Assembly: GCA_013396525.1 (NCBI GenBank)
Contig: VWYX01000628.1
Span: 62,001 to 126,000 of the forward strand
Source of the DNA: Chaetorhynchus papuensis
Taxonomy: Eukaryota > Chordata > Aves > Passeriformes > Rhipiduridae
Length of the DNA: 64,000 nt
Reading direction: 5' to 3'
The stretch's first letter is position 1. Every line of letters starts with the position of its first letter. The notes beneath the pieces are model-generated. The model made no database searches, was not told where the DNA came from, and saw nothing but the letters and a program-made list of their open reading frames with translations. Position numbers and translations under genes: made by a program. Positions 36,001-51,019 of the stretch are shown here, in pieces.

Positions 36001-36789
36001 TTCCACCACCTTTGCTATCTTTCTTTTTACAACAGCAATCAAGGTTAAGAGGCATAGTTTTGTTTGCTTTCCCTCAATAAATCTAAAAGCTTACGTGGTA
36101 GACAGACTAGAAAACAGAGATCTCCAAATGGAACTAGAGAAGCACATGAAAAATTAAGAAGGGATGCAGGCGAAGACCTCTTGCTCCAGTCTCAAGCATG
36201 CAAGTCTCAAGTCTTGCAAGCTCAAGCAATGGGAGCTGTTCAGAGTTGATGGCAAAGCAACTGAGTTAGCTGAAGATGAATGTCCAAGCATGTGAAGAAC
36301 ATGAATGAATATTGGAGACCTCAGAGAAACATTAACATCACATCTCATCTTCATTTTCATAAATCAGTCTCACCTGCATCTGCATATACATCTGTTGTCC
36401 CTCAAGTACACATTAGCATGGTCTGTTTTGCTGTTCAAATGTTGTTTTGTATTTTTCCCTCAAAACTCAGTAAAGGCAGTGACTACTGCTTCAAGATTGT
36501 TTGATATTTCATTAATTTGTGCCACAAATGCAATATAAAACTCTCATTAAAAACAGATACCTTAACAGTCAAGAGAGCACTGCCAAAACTACCAATAAAG
36601 CAAACCACTTCAATCTTCACTCCAGAAGACATTTTAGGGATAGGTAAGAAAAAAATACAATGGACCAGTAGTTTAAATGCAATCATTCTCCAACACGATT
36701 ACAATTCCTATTATTAGAGGTATACAATATAAAAAAATAAACTCACAAGAATTAGTACTACATGCTAAGATTACACTTCATATTTACAG

Positions 36790-36816
36790 CTTTGATATAT
36801 ATATATGACATATAAA
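36790..36816. repeat. TA-rich microsatellite
   Basis: Short run of ta dinucleotides (gatatatatatatgacatataaa). Confidence 0.75.
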
Positions 36817-39800
36817 GTATTACGCAGATTATGTAAAGGTGCAGAGAGAATTAAAGAATTTATCATCCTTTCACCAGATTTTGGAAAGAAGGCTTTGTAT
36901 CAACTGTATAAAGTCTTTATACCAACTTCCATGCTATACACTGAAGACTAAAGAAAGCAGTTGATACATATTATAACCCAAGTAAGAAGATACATATTTT
37001 TGAAAGCAAATAATCCTCTTAAATGGGATGGGCTGACTGTTTATTTTTCACATGATTCAGTAAAGCACACAAACCTGCGGATTCCTCCAGTCTACAGCAG
37101 AGACAGTTTGTATTCATGCTCCAAAATCTGAAGTCACAGAAGACTTGTATTTTTAAATCCAATTTATTCTGGCACTTCGTACTTTGTTGGATTTACTCCC
37201 ACTCCAAGAGGATCCTGTGCCAGGAGCCAGCAATTAAGTTATTACAGGTTAAAGAAAAAGGAGCTTAACCACAGCATTTGAGCTACTGGACTGATACACA
37301 CCAAACAATATAGGACAGGCAACTTATGTAAGTAACCACACTTGGCAGCTCAGAGTTCTGGCTGCAACGAATGAATTTGAAGTCTCCCTGGAAACCATGA
37401 TTTAATCCCGTCTGTGAAGAGCCGGTGCTGTTATTTCTCTCTTATCAAGCATCTTGAGATTCCACAGAACTTTCCCTCCTTGGATGGACCCAAGAAAAAC
37501 AAAACAACTAATCAATAGGATAAAATCTGACACTCAAATGGTACAGTTGAAATTAACCTTGCATACAGTAACAGGATTCTACGCAAGAAATGTTTCAACC
37601 TACTCTTACAGGAAATCCAAAAGTTCAAATTTTGACTGTGCACGTGTATAAGTATCTATGTTACCAAACAGGAAAAAAACCCTATTTAATAGAAATTACT
37701 GCCTGGTTCAGTAGTTTGGGAGACCATTTTGTCTGCACTAAGGAATTTAAAATTCAATTGGGCCAGTGACAAGAGAAACGATCATTGGGGCACATAATGA
37801 AATAACTAGAAATTATATAATACAGTAATTATCTAAAATTACATATAATTATATATCATTTAGCAATGAAACCACTATAGAAATCAGTTTAAGAGAAAGA
37901 TACAACAACCTCTAACAATGAATGTTGATAAAAAGAGTCATCATAAAGGCAATGTAAAAATGGAACCAATCCATGTAAGAACTCCTAATGCAATTAAAAG
38001 ACTACTTTTGGATCTTGCCTAGTTGACAAGAAATACACAGAATTGCTCATCAGTTACTGCTGGGGTCTCAAAGTCCTCAGAAAAGCAAGACAGCTGAGGA
38101 CTTAAACATTGGCAGTGCTACCGGATTCAACTAGGTCCTCGTATGCCAGACACACATTTCTGCTAATAGCTCCTCACCCACTTCTTTCTTTTCCCATTAC
38201 ATTTATTTTCTTTTCATCTTTTCATTTTAGTTCTCCACTTTTAAAAAAGGGAGGGTAGGGTTGGCTTAGCTAAGATGTTATTTCCAATGTGATGACTGCA
38301 ACATTTGCCATGAAAACGAGAGATGCAGTAAGAAATACATAAGAGGGGATTTAAAATAAGTTTACTGTGTAAAGGAAAGAATAAGCCTACGGGCTTTGTT
38401 TGCCTCCTGCAAGTAAGGACCAGCATAAGAAATAGAAATTATATTTTTCTGCCTTCTTATCTTTTTCTTCTACTCCTTTCTCCTTTTTATGCTCCAAACA
38501 GGTTTGGATTCCAGCACACACGAAGCCCATTAGTGTTATTCACAGTCTTTTTCCACAAATTATACTTAATGCCATTATTTGTTTTAGTGTAAGTAATGTC
38601 AAATGCTGGAGAGGATAAGAATAATGCTGTGGGCCCCTGCTTTAGCCAAAGGCATCAAAACTTCATTTGAAAGCCTAGTCCTTTGCAATTCTTTAACTGT
38701 CCTCTCTCTTTTTCCATCACTTCTGGAAAAATTCAATTACAGGCAAATCAGACTAATCTTTTAAAAAAAAAAAAACATAGCCACAGGAAAAGCTGATTAA
38801 ACTATCTGTTCAAGCTTCAAAACCTAATGTTAATGTTTTATACTACAGAATGAATGGATGTTTACTCAATTTAATATAGTACTCTAGACTATATATAAAG
38901 GTATCATGAAGCAGACTGCCCTCTAAAACATTTGATTAGATGTTGTATTTTAACAATATACAAACTCACTGAGATCAAACCAAGAAGAATCATGTAAGGT
39001 GAATAGATAAAAAGGATTTTTAGGTTTTCCAGTTCTATGTTTTTTAATGATAGAGTTCTTTTTACTTTGTCTTTTTTTCACTCAAAATATTGACAATTCA
39101 CTCAAAGGAGGTTGTGATGGCTGAAGGAATGGTAATAGTAGAAATTCTAGAGTAATTTAGCACCTGAACTAGTAAAACTTTGAAAGAATTGCAGTTGTAT
39201 TCAGTGGAGCTAAATCAAACCCTTAAGATTTTAAACAGTTTTTTCAGGGAAGAAAAAAGAACTTTAGCACATGCATGCTCAAAGGGGAAAACAAACATAT
39301 GTTGTTTCAAGTATATCCAAAATTTAGTACTTTGAGAAACATTCGTATTTTCAGATCAGTATGATCCCAAGCAAAAATTAAAACCATGCAGAACTTCCAC
39401 ACCCAGCTGCTTTACACCTGCAAAAAGACTTAAAGATATTCCAGCAAGTAATCCAGCTCACTTTCTTTATACTGTGATGACTCTTAAAGCCCATTATATG
39501 TAGACAATTATTTTTATTACTTTTAAAAAGTATAAAATTCCTTCCTAGTCCTATCATATGGTTTCATTCAGTCCACCAAGCAACTAAAGACAAAGTAACC
39601 GCAGAGTTGAGCAACTAATCCACATCAAAAAGGCTTTGCGAGGATGCAGGATGGGCAGCAGTCCTGCACTATACAATCCCTATCTCTGGGTATTCCCTCA
39701 GTAGAAGATTCCTGTGTATTTCTCTGCTTTCACCTTTGTTTCACAAAGGTAAATAGCATTAAGAAAAAATATGAAGTAAGCCTGCAGATACCATACAAAG

Positions 39801-42159
39801 CTCTCCCTGGATGTTGTAAATCACTTTCTCACGTAGAAAACCCAACACAACTTCACACATCCAAACATTCTGTTCTATTTTGTCCTAGCCTTGGAGCAAC
39901 AGTGCATATTGAGGTGATTATCTATGGAATAGTAACACCAAGAAAAACACTTCTGAAGTAATCTACACAGAATAAACCGATGAAAATTATTCTTCTGGAT
40001 GATCTAGGAAGAGCTGCTGTTTGTAGATATCCCTCAGTGTCTGCTAATAAAACTGTTTCTGATTACATAAAGAATGGCCTTTAAGAAAGTAATTTAGCTC
40101 ATTGTGGGGGTGTCAGCATTGCTACAGGTCACTGGGAGAGAACTTAGAGCAAGGTCAGATGTCTGAAGGACTCTGGAGGACTCCTGGGGAATGGGGAGTG
40201 AGGATGCAGAAGCTGCATGCAGTCCTGGTCAGTACTGTCTTGGGGCTGTGAGAGTCTAAGTGGGAGTCAGGAATAAAACCAATGAGTGTCTCTTCCTCTC
40301 TCACCCACCCCTAACCTCTCTGCCTAAATGCAGAGAAAGCTGCAGAGAGATCTCACTGCAGTCTGCAACTACCCACGGGAAAGGTCCAGAGGAGAGGGAG
40401 GCAGGCTCTTCCCACATCCACACAGTGGAAGGACAAGAGGAAATGGGCACGCTTGGGAACACAGGAAATACCAACTCATTCATTTTCTATCAGGAAGATG
40501 GCCAGACACTAGAAGAAGTGACAAAATCTTCATCTTTGTTGTTATTCAGACCTGGACTGATCAAGATCCCAGCCTGTGTACACTAACTGGGTCTGCTTTG
40601 AGCTGTGGCTAGAATGGATGATCCCAAGCAAGAAGTCCCTTCCCACCTCCTCTGTGTTTCTGAATGTCTGCAGTTCTTTTCCAGCAGACCTCCTCACTCT
40701 TCAGAGTACAGTTTCCAAGGCACTTTCCCTAAAGGGGCACAGCCCCATGCCTCAGGCACATCACCCCTCTCCAAGATGCTTGTCTGAGCTGCTCTGTTGC
40801 AGGCAGGGCCTGTGAAGGTAAAAGGAGAGTGTGACAGGAGAAAGAGGGGGGACAGACAGCCCTGCCATCCTGCTGCCCCAGAGGGCAGAATAGGGCTTCA
40901 GGAGTGGCCATTGCCATATTTTGACTTATCTTCTTGGCAACAAGAGCCACAGACAGCTGAGTAACCAGGAGACAAAGTCTGGGTATTCAAAGTACACCCC
41001 ATCACACGCACAAAATACCCAGACATATTCCTGCAAGTGAGATGTCTACCAAAGGTCTTTCAGTTTCAAGTCAGCCATGACAAAATAGTATCTTTTTTAT
41101 TATAACACTTCAAAGGTGCCCAAAAAGGAGTTCATCTTGTGCTCAGAGGTAACATGAGCCCTGCAGAAGACATCCACCAGCTCTTGAGCTTTCAAAGTGC
41201 CCTTTTATTACCTGTGATTCTTTAACAAGTAGAGGTGGTTTTCCCCCTTTCATGAATAACTCCAGCTGTTCCCTTTCACTGTTTTGGGGTCAGTGTTTCT
41301 CTTAACATGTTAAAAATATTCCCTACATGTCTTTGTGTGCCTGAACTTTCAGATGCGATACTTTGTAGATGGATACATGCCTCTGTATCATAACTGCCTA
41401 GCTTATCACATTCCTGCTTTATGATGCTGGAGAGTGATTGTCCCACTCCGAAGCTAGCAGAACCATCTCATTTCTCACTAAGGAAAAATCCCTTAATACT
41501 TCTTTAACCTTTTACCTCCTGTATCTTTGCTTTTTTCTTTTTTTTTTCTCTCACTCCAGTCTATCTGGGCTATTGGCCACCATTTTGATTAAACTTCAGA
41601 GTTCACTAATAAGGTTCTAATACAACAGGAGTGCAATCCTAAATCTCCAGGATATTTTAAGGAGAACTCCCTTCAAGACTGAGAGTTGTTTGATTTTACA
41701 ATAATAAAAACAGACAAGGGCATGCAAGTTTGCTCTGCAACTGGAAATTCTTAGAAATCTCAATGTTCAAAACTGCAGAAAATTATCCCACTGCCATTGC
41801 AGGCAATTCTCTACAAGCTGGCGCTGCAAGGATGGAGTGGGGGTGGAAGGCTGCATCCTGTTCCATCTTGCCAGCTTATTCATGGGAAGAAGGCAAATTC
41901 TTTCCTCCCACTCTATGTCTATGAAGAAATCTTCAACATATGGGTTAGAGAGTCGTCTGGCCCCCAGGCATGAGACTTGCTACTACACTCAGCAGTGATC
42001 CCAAACAATCATAAGCACTCATCACCCACACACCTCTTAGCTTCCCACCAGGGAAACGGAATAAATCAGGCACTCTTCTCCCTCTTCTGAGCAACAGTTA
42101 AATATTATTTACCAGCAGACCTACCACAGACTAATCTGAGAGATAACATATTCTATTAT

Positions 42160-42182
42160 ATGGGTTATATACTATAACCCAT
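42160..42182. repeat. Perfect 10-base inverted repeat, 3-base loop
   Basis: atgggttata at 42160-42169 is the exact reverse complement of tataacccat at 42173-42182, with tac between. It lies about 25 bases before a CR1 remnant. No rho-independent terminator meaning is expected in a bird genome. Confidence 0.85.
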
Positions 42183-42205
42183 CTGTAAACAGCCAAAGAC
42201 TTTCC

Positions 42206-42311
42206 CTTGAGGACATGGTGTAACAGTGAACGTGGTGATGGTGCTGGGTTGACAGCTGGACTTGATGTTCTTAGAGGTCTTTTCCAGCCTTAAGAATCTT
42301 ATGATTCTATT
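42206..42311 (+). mobile_element. CR1 LINE 3' tail fragment
   Basis: The segments gtgatggtgctgggttgaca, gctggacttgatgttcttag and aggtcttttccagccttaag, then atgattctatt, follow the end of the CR1 subfamily with the gttggactcgatgatcttagaggtcttttccaacc tail. About 105 bases, moderately diverged. Confidence 0.85.
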
Positions 42312-45300
42312 CGATCTTCTTCACACCATTCCACTTGCAACTTTTCTGTTCAAGATAACAGTGCAAGCAGTTCTGCTTTTTGCTTCTTTTTGACATGAAA
42401 GGGCCTAGAATTGCTTAATAATTCAAGAGTGTCACATTTCTGCATCAGCCGACTTGACTCAAATTAGCCACAGGTGAATTAAATGGCCAGTAGAGGTTAG
42501 AGCGGTATAGGGAACATTTTTTCTTTCAAAAGCACAGATTAATTTTTCCAAAGTAGTTCCCATATCTCAAAATGTACAAGACATGAGTAACTTATTTTCC
42601 ATAGAGTCCATTAAGGAATGTCACCAATGTAGGTTGCAAAAGGATGAATAAAGCAACATGGCACATTTACTAGGAACTATGGCAAGTTGCTTACCCAGTA
42701 TATTGATGGTAACAGACAAGCCTGAACAAAATACCTGCTTTCTTCCCTAACCAGGTGTACAACTTAGCTTTCAGAGGAATACCACAAATTTAAAAAAACC
42801 CAGATTTTATATTATTGTAAGTTTTAATACAAAGTTTAAAAAAAAAGTGAAAGGAATACATTATTATTTGTGCCAGAAATCTGACATTTCTAAAGATGCC
42901 AAATGCATTTTCAGACATATTCCAGAGCTATTCAACTTGAGATGAGCTTTTCTTTTTTAATATCAAACTCATGCTCTTAGAAAACTGGTCGATTTCAGCT
43001 TTGTTTGTTTGTTTAAAAAGACGAATTTATACACAAGAGGGAAACCTAATACATTTTGTGTTCCCAAGAACACATCTTGAGCATCACTTAGAGCATTTCA
43101 GAGCAAACACCTGCATATGTTCCTAGGGTTTACTGTGGCACTGGAAGCTAAGGATTATACAGTTGGACCAAAGCACTATGCCTGCAGTCTTACTGACCTC
43201 ATATAAAGAAGGGTTATGGAGATAAATGCATGTGTTAAATGTCAATTTGTATTTCCTACAGTAAATTAAAAGCCATGGTTTAACAGCATTACCAGCACAG
43301 ACGCTTCAGACCACGGTGTTCTGCAGCCTCCCTTTTGGGAGTGATCCTTTTTAATTATATCCGATTCTTAATGGTCTGCCAACATTCCCAAGAGTCTGAC
43401 CATTTTTTATCACAACACTAAAGATGCTGGAGGTAATAATAGCAAGTTTTTACATTTTTTTCTCCAGTTAATTTATAAATACTAGTTACAAAGCAATTAA
43501 TACAAAATGGGGTGCTGCTGGTTCTTGTGGTACAACCCAAAATCTAGAGATTCGTCAGTGCCTGCATTTATGCTATGGAGAACCAACATAAAGTAATTTG
43601 GTTTATATTTGTTCACAATGATGATGAGATTCATAATCATTTTTATAGTGTTATTAGAAAATATCTATTAGCTATTAAATTGTGGGATTGATAAACTATT
43701 GAAAATATAGTAAGACTGTAGCATGAACAACCAGCTAACACACATGGGAAAAAATTATGAGAAAAAAGTTATATACCCAACTTAGCCAACACATAGCAAT
43801 AAATAATTTATGTTAAGACAATATACACAAAAAGAAATCAAAATGGATCCAGATTAAGTTTCTAAAAATAGTTCCTTTTCTATGACATTCCCAGTCTATG
43901 AAGTTTGCATCACAGAAAAAATTTTAGTAGACCTAATTCACATTCAAATATGTAGTAAAGGCTTATTTGTGTATTTACGTCCTCTAGTAAGGTAAGAGGT
44001 AAGAACACAGTATGACTAAGAGCTGTAGAAACCTCTGTGCCAGAGGAAACCTCCTGGTGGTGAAGGTAGCCTGGAGTCAGGCACAGCCTCTGCCAGGCAG
44101 GTCTTGGCTGTCAGTGCTATGGAGCATCACTGAGTGAGTGTCAGAGAGACACTTCTCCAGCTCTTCTCAGAGACATCCCAAAGAAGAAAATCCTAAAGAA
44201 GCTGTTAAGTGTGTTATTGGCTACAGGCCAATAATCTTACCTGTGCCAAAGAATACAGAGAATTTTGTACATAATAAAATACTAAGGGAGAGATGGACAA
44301 ATTCCTTTTCATTAAAGTATGCTATTGTGTACATTCTGTGCTGAAGTATAAAAAATATGTAAAATTTAACATAGACATGTAGAAATAAATATAGCATTTA
44401 CCTACAAGTTGTAAAACTAGCATCGACGGGTTTAGACAAAACCAGTTGTTGTACAGACTGTTGAAGAGTGTGACTTCTTCAACTTAAAATGACTGAACAG
44501 ATTGCAGTTTCCACTCAAAAGAAAAAAAGAATAGTGATTTCAATGGATCATAAAATCTGCACCTGGACTGTAATCTGCTGCATTGAGGCCTAAATAAACA
44601 AAGCATTGTCTGTATGACTGGGCCCACAAACAAAACCAATCAGGAAGTCATCAAAATAAATAAGCATACACGTTACATCGTATAACCTGAAACTTTAAAT
44701 ACCAGCTAGTCTATTTCCAGTTACAGAATGATATGCAATGCTCAAACCTCCACCTAACATTGCTTTTCATGTAAAAGAAACAAAAAGAAGTATTCTTTGA
44801 AATTCTATTCCTCCAATTTTGATAATATATTTACAAAATACAAAACCACTGAAATATTGAATCCTATGATAATACTAACTTAATCCATTCAGGGCAATTT
44901 TATAGAAGTTGTATTTGTTATTGCAAAAATTGTGGTATTTGCAGGTACTTTAGGACCTCAATAATTACCTAAGTGGTATGTGAATTCTAGATAATCCACA
45001 CAACAGGCTAAATAATTTCATAAAGTTATTTACAATCTCAGATTGATTTTGTATAACGGTCATCTCCATAAAAAAAAAAAAGCATTTTTGGAGGTATCTT
45101 TGGTATGGTATCAAGAGCCAAATACGGTGTATATAGTATCATATACTGTCCTCGTACTTAAACTGTAAGAAATAGATCCACTCTGACTAAAATGGATTTT
45201 CTTGTCTCTGAACCTTATTCCAAAATGTGTGATTACATTCTTGGTTCTTATTTGGGCTATATAATTCACCAGAATTCACACAATTTAGCTATAATTTAGC

Positions 45301-48300
45301 CATAACAACTAGCAACTATAACATAATACAAAAGCATTGCTTTATATTTTAGCTCTTTAAAATCAAATACTGCCATGTGTGTTTTGGAATGGACTTGTTG
45401 AAGATGAACTTCATCTATGTACATGATTATTGGTTCTCAGATAGTATTAAAGGAGGAAAAAGTGCATACACAAATACAGAAAGCCAGTTTCTTTCCAGTC
45501 ATGTAAAATAAGCTTCCACGAAAACAAAAATATATTGAAAATATCAACTAGTGAAAAAGGTATAAGCAAAAAAAAAAACAAAACGCCAAACTAGAAAATA
45601 ACTACGTCAGGAAAAAAAGTATGAAAATGTCTGTGTCTCAAAAGGACATGGGATTATTTCATAACAATTGCTGTAATAATTAAATATTTTCCATGGTATC
45701 AAAATGTTCTCAACATCTTGACCTATTCATGTCCAGGAGAGACTAGGTACTTCCTGTTTATTCAAAGAAAATAGGTTAATTATTTAAAGTAATTATATAT
45801 TTACTTCAGGTGTCAATCATCAGTGTCTGAGTTCTATTGTGGTATTAACGTAGTAGAGTTTTCAGAATGAAATCACCATATAACAGAATTTTCATAGCTC
45901 TTTGATTTCTGAGCAGCATTTAATTGCCTGCAGTTGCCCAACTTTTCAAAGGCATCCGATAAGTAATTCTGCAGGAGCAGGAGACATGTATCACCCAAAT
46001 CTATATAAAAATCAGATACAGTGACCATGAAACAAATCCAAAACTGCATGTGGTCAAGTGTTGAAGAACAGAGAAAATCAAGTCTTCTTCAAAGGAAATG
46101 CTCTGTATTGGACAGCTCCAGGATGGTTTTGTTGGATGCCTTTTTCTTACTACTGTCAGGTACCATCACAGCATGAACTACTGATAACCACAGTGAGTAC
46201 TCAGTAGGTATACTTATGCACACACAGAGAAACTCTCCTTTGCTAGAAACACCTCTTCTGAGGGCAGAGACCTTATTTAAATCCAGATCAGAAAAGAAAA
46301 GAAGAGATAAAATAAATGGAATGTCTTCGCTCTTTAGGAAATAAAAATTAATCTTTATTCTTCGTACTGCTTAGCTTCCTCGAAGACAACTATGTGCTTC
46401 TGAAAATTAGGTGCAGCTGTCCTCTCTTTTGAGCTCCTTAATGAAATCCTCTGCGTTCCGGCTTCCCTCCCCTTTTTGGCAAAACTTGTCAATGTTCATT
46501 TCAGCCCAGTCACGAGCACGCCATGGACATGTGGGCCCCTTTGCACAGCAAATGGACTTAATCACAGGGGCATACAATTACATTCCTTTCTCCTCATTGA
46601 AAATTCACCAGGGAATAACAAACAAACCTCCATTGTCTAGGACCTTTAAAAACAATTTGCTGTTTTTCCTATTCAGCAAATCTTCCTCCCCTTCCCTACC
46701 CCTTATTCTTCTCCATGGTAGTAAAACTGCAAAAAAACTCCTTTATCATTTTATCTTCTATTGTACTGCAAGGGTATATTTTTTCACAGTTTAATATATC
46801 ACCAGCATTTAGATACATTCTATCATCAGTGATTTCTCATGGCTTGTGTCATTCTACATAGGACCTCAAGAATTCTCAATTTTACTTTTCAGGGATAGGA
46901 AAAAATGCCTCCAGGTCTCCTAATTGCCATTATTTCCCAATTTTTCTTTTACTCTTGACTTCCAGACAGAACTATGCAAAAAGCCATTTAATTTATTTGG
47001 TTGGTTTCCTTAGGCTTGCCATTTGATGCTCACTTTTTCTCCAAGAGACACTTTCTGAAAGAAAAAGAGGACTTCTTTTCAATAGGTGAGAATTTCAATC
47101 TCTTTTCAGAAGGAAAGATAATTAGTGGGTTGTCTTTGAAAATTCCCTTCCACATATTAACACTTTGTATTATTATGTTTCCACATACAGTTTCACTTAA
47201 AATAACTTGCTGTGAAGTAAAGGGCTGCACTTCAGTGTTCTTGGCTTTACTTTTCCATATTGTTCTATCCCATGAGTCGACAGTGAATTTCATAGTATAT
47301 CTCAAACATTCTCTCACCCACCCAATCCCGCTCCCTCCTAATGGAAACTTTTTAAGCAAAATGTGATAACTAGGCAGATACCATTCCACTCGGGAAAAGA
47401 AGGCACACAGCTTCTTTCTGAAACACTGACATTCAGTTCAGCTTATATTCTGCTGAGGAGTGATCTACTTTACCCCTTACAGTCCTGTGCTATCAAGCCC
47501 AAGATTTTAAGAGCTAGAGACTCCCATGTCCACTTTCCATGGGCAATCAAACCTCTGATAAAATGGAAGTCCAGCATCATGTAACTTTCCCCTGGGTTTT
47601 TGTCTTGGCCATAAAGTCTAATCTCAGAGCCACTACCCAAAGCATACTTTTTTTGAATATTTCCCACAGCTGAGAAAGGCGTGAATTCATAATACTAGCA
47701 GTTCTGCATGGTCCATTTCTGCTTCTTCTATCAAGTCATGTTCTACATAATTCACCCACCCTTTAAGTCATTGCACAGATGTGTCTGCCTCCTCCTCTCC
47801 ACACGGGACACTGCACCTATGCTTACACTGTTTATTTTCTCCTCTGCCTTTTTAATCAACTGGGAATATTATTCCATCTTTTTTATGTGCAATGAGGAAA
47901 GGGGAAACAGTAGAAAACCAGGGTCAGATCCCAAGTGCAAGTAAGGAGGAACATGCTGATCTGGTCATGGAAGGTTACAACTGAAGAGATTTAAACAGCC
48001 TTGCTTAGATCTCTGTCTGATGGAGTCTCTCTAGGCCACAGCCCCAAGAGAGACACCCAGGGTATCCCAGGTGCTTAAAAGACTAAGAAAAAAATTAATA
48101 TTTGAGGGCACTGAGGGCAGTACTTTTCTAATTGCAACTATAATTTGAACCTTTACAGTGTCCAGTATCAGAAAAAGAATTAAGTACAACTTCATACATC
48201 TTCACTCAAATGTATGCGTTGCACCAATAGTCTAGAAAGCTAATCATGCTTCCTGGCAACTCCTCTGCTAGTCTGGCAAAAGTTCACACAATTCTGCACA

Positions 48301-49211
48301 CTAATGAAGCAAAGGTTATACACCACAAATTTTAAACTGGGCTCAATAATATGATACTTTTATAAATTGTACTCTTAATACAACTATGCAAATGATACAG
48401 ATGTATCTTGACCTCTCTATATATGATCCTGCAAGCTCTTGTGGAATTAGGGAGCTCATAAGGGGGTGGGAATTGGAATTACCTGCTGAGACCAAAAGAA
48501 GCACAAGGTACTTTTGACAAGACTTCCCAAGTGTCTGTTAAAGGCTAAGCCTAGATGTATTCCTGCTGCTATACCAGCTGCAGCACTCTTCATTTATGTG
48601 TCTTCAAGTCACCTTAATTGGGATCATTTTTATATGCTGAAACAGTTTTGACTGAAAAGAAAACTTTTGGAAATCATTAACTTTACTTAATGAAGAAAGT
48701 ACAGATTGTTATAACATATTTTGGAAAATACAAGCTGGCATGCTTTAAAAATTGTTGGCTTGATTTTAAACTAGAGTTCAGGGTTTGTTTTTCTCTTCCA
48801 TTTTCTGTTCATGTAGGATAAAAATGAATTCAGGCAAGTTAGGACATGTTTTATCATCACCATGGCTCTGAAGATTTACCCAAAAGAGAAAAGAACTTTC
48901 AGTTTGGATAATGCAAATCAATATTGTATATTGGGTAAGTTGGACTGAATGCAAAAAAATACAGAGCTTTGGGTAGAGTAAGCAGTCTTTAAAATACACA
49001 AAAAAATTCTGAGCTAATCAAATGTCAGTGTTAATGTACACTCCAACCACAGAAGATGGGGCACTCTTCATTCTGACAACTCAGTTTCCCTTTCAAAGGC
49101 AGCTTGGGTAAAGACACTTTTCTAGCATATTCAACAGATAAAAATATTTTTAAAATATCCTACAAGTTTTATCACACAGCACATATACAGCTGTATTTTT
49201 AAAGCCCTCCC

Positions 49212-49250
49212 AGGTAATTAACCTCCCAGTTAATTAACTTCCCAATTAAA
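49212..49250. repeat. Degenerate direct repeat with TAATTAAC cores
   Basis: aggtaattaacctccc is followed immediately by agttaattaacttccc and then aattaaaac. Two TAATTAA cores lie 16 bases apart. TAATTA is the core bound by many homeodomain factors; binding is not shown by sequence alone. Confidence 0.7.
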
Positions 49251-51019
49251 ACATGCAAAACACCAACAATCACTTCTTCATTCAACATTTTTTACACCCA
49301 CAGACAAACCTGCACACCTGTAAGCAAGCAGTCCACTTCTACAGCAGGTTTTACCTATGCTGAAGAAGATGGGAATGGCAGAGCTGCATCCTGAACTGCT
49401 GATTAGCACCTCTTTACACAGTACTCTGCCCCATCTCCAAGGACAGACAGGAGTGTATGTGAGGCAGACTTGCTGTACCTCCCTGCCAGACATCTCTCAT
49501 GTCATGCAGGACTCCAGAAGGAGTAAATCTCTCTCGAAAAGGTTACTGAAGTGCTTTCTTCGCCTCTTCACAGGCCTCTCACCTCTCTTCATACCTCCCT
49601 TCATCATCTTCCCAACAGCCAGAACAAAGATCCCAGCCACTGAGATCCCAGCCCTTTTCCCAAAGCTTGGGAGGGATTGGCAGGGGGCAAAGAAGAGGGA
49701 AAGAAAAAATGTTAGCTTGAATAAAAATGGATGACTGCAGAGGCGACAAAAGGCACCCCACAACGTGGGACAGGGAAAAAGACAATGAGAAGAACTGGTC
49801 TGGATGGAAAGTGTGAGGGAATAAAAGAGACCCTGCTGCCACAAATCTCTGCCAAACCTTCCCTGTCCTAAAAATGCCCCGAGCCCTGCTCACGCCTCTG
49901 TCCCATTGTCAGCTGCCAGAAGACCCCCACCACTAGTCCAACACCCAGAGAGCCCTTGCAGCCACTTCTCAAACCTTCCTGCCCTAGAAGACCTGCAATT
50001 CATCCCAGTCCCTCCTTGTCTTCCCCTCTGTGATCTCCATAACCCACTCATTTTGCCACATCTGTATTTATTTCTGTCACTGCTAAGAAGCCTCCAGCCT
50101 CTCTTTGTTATTAGTTCAAACTACAGCTTCAGAGCAAGCTACCAGAACTAACCACAGGAGAGAGAAAAATCTTGGAATACAAAAATCTGAATTATGAAGA
50201 GGCCTTAAAGTACAAATATACAAGGTAGAAATGTAGATTTTCCTGTGTGCTAATACAGCACACTAAACAGGCTTGTTTTGAACAGACAGAAAATTCAAGG
50301 AAAAATGTAAATCTCACTGGCATAATAATAGTTTTATTTTGCACCACATCAAGTTCAAACAAATTTCCCTGCAATTTCTACATGTTCTTAGTTATAGAGA
50401 CTGGATCTCATTCCAGTGCCTGTGTGTTTTACTTAGAGCAGTTATTAACTTCTCACTATTTAAATCCTGGTTTACTACAGCATGAAACACACTGATAAAA
50501 AGATCAATTACTCAATCCAACTTTGAAATTATATAAATCACACAAAATTCCAAAAGGTTGATACATATTTACTTTGTACTCTCCACTCAGTATTGTTCAG
50601 TATGATCAACATTGCTCATCTCCCTGGTCTCTATCTGCTGTTATTCATGAATAGTGTGCCTGACATCTACCCTCGAAGGCTAAATCAATCAGCACAGCTT
50701 TAAAACAATGCCTGTGCACACTGATGGTAACTTGGAACAGTTTCTTTTCAAGTCTCACAGTATCCCAGTACCAAAGAAACCAGCAAGAGGAAAAAAGTCT
50801 CTCAAGACATTTTTTCTATGCTCCCACAGGCCTAAGTTTTCTTCTACCATATATTGCATTTTTACACAGCCAGACCAGTTCCAAATGAAGGAACACAGAA
50901 GCCTTGAAGGGCTCAGCCTATTTTCATAGGCAAAAGCAGGGAAGAAATGTCAAACCTCAATTATTATGGGGTTTTACTCCAGACAAGCAGCACTGGCTAC
51001 TTACAAGCAGACCTGGCTA

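Noticed and set aside
46411..46794. 127-codon plus-strand open frame in presumed intron 1
   Set aside because: No domain, biased low-complexity composition, no matching acceptor/donor pattern; chance open frame.
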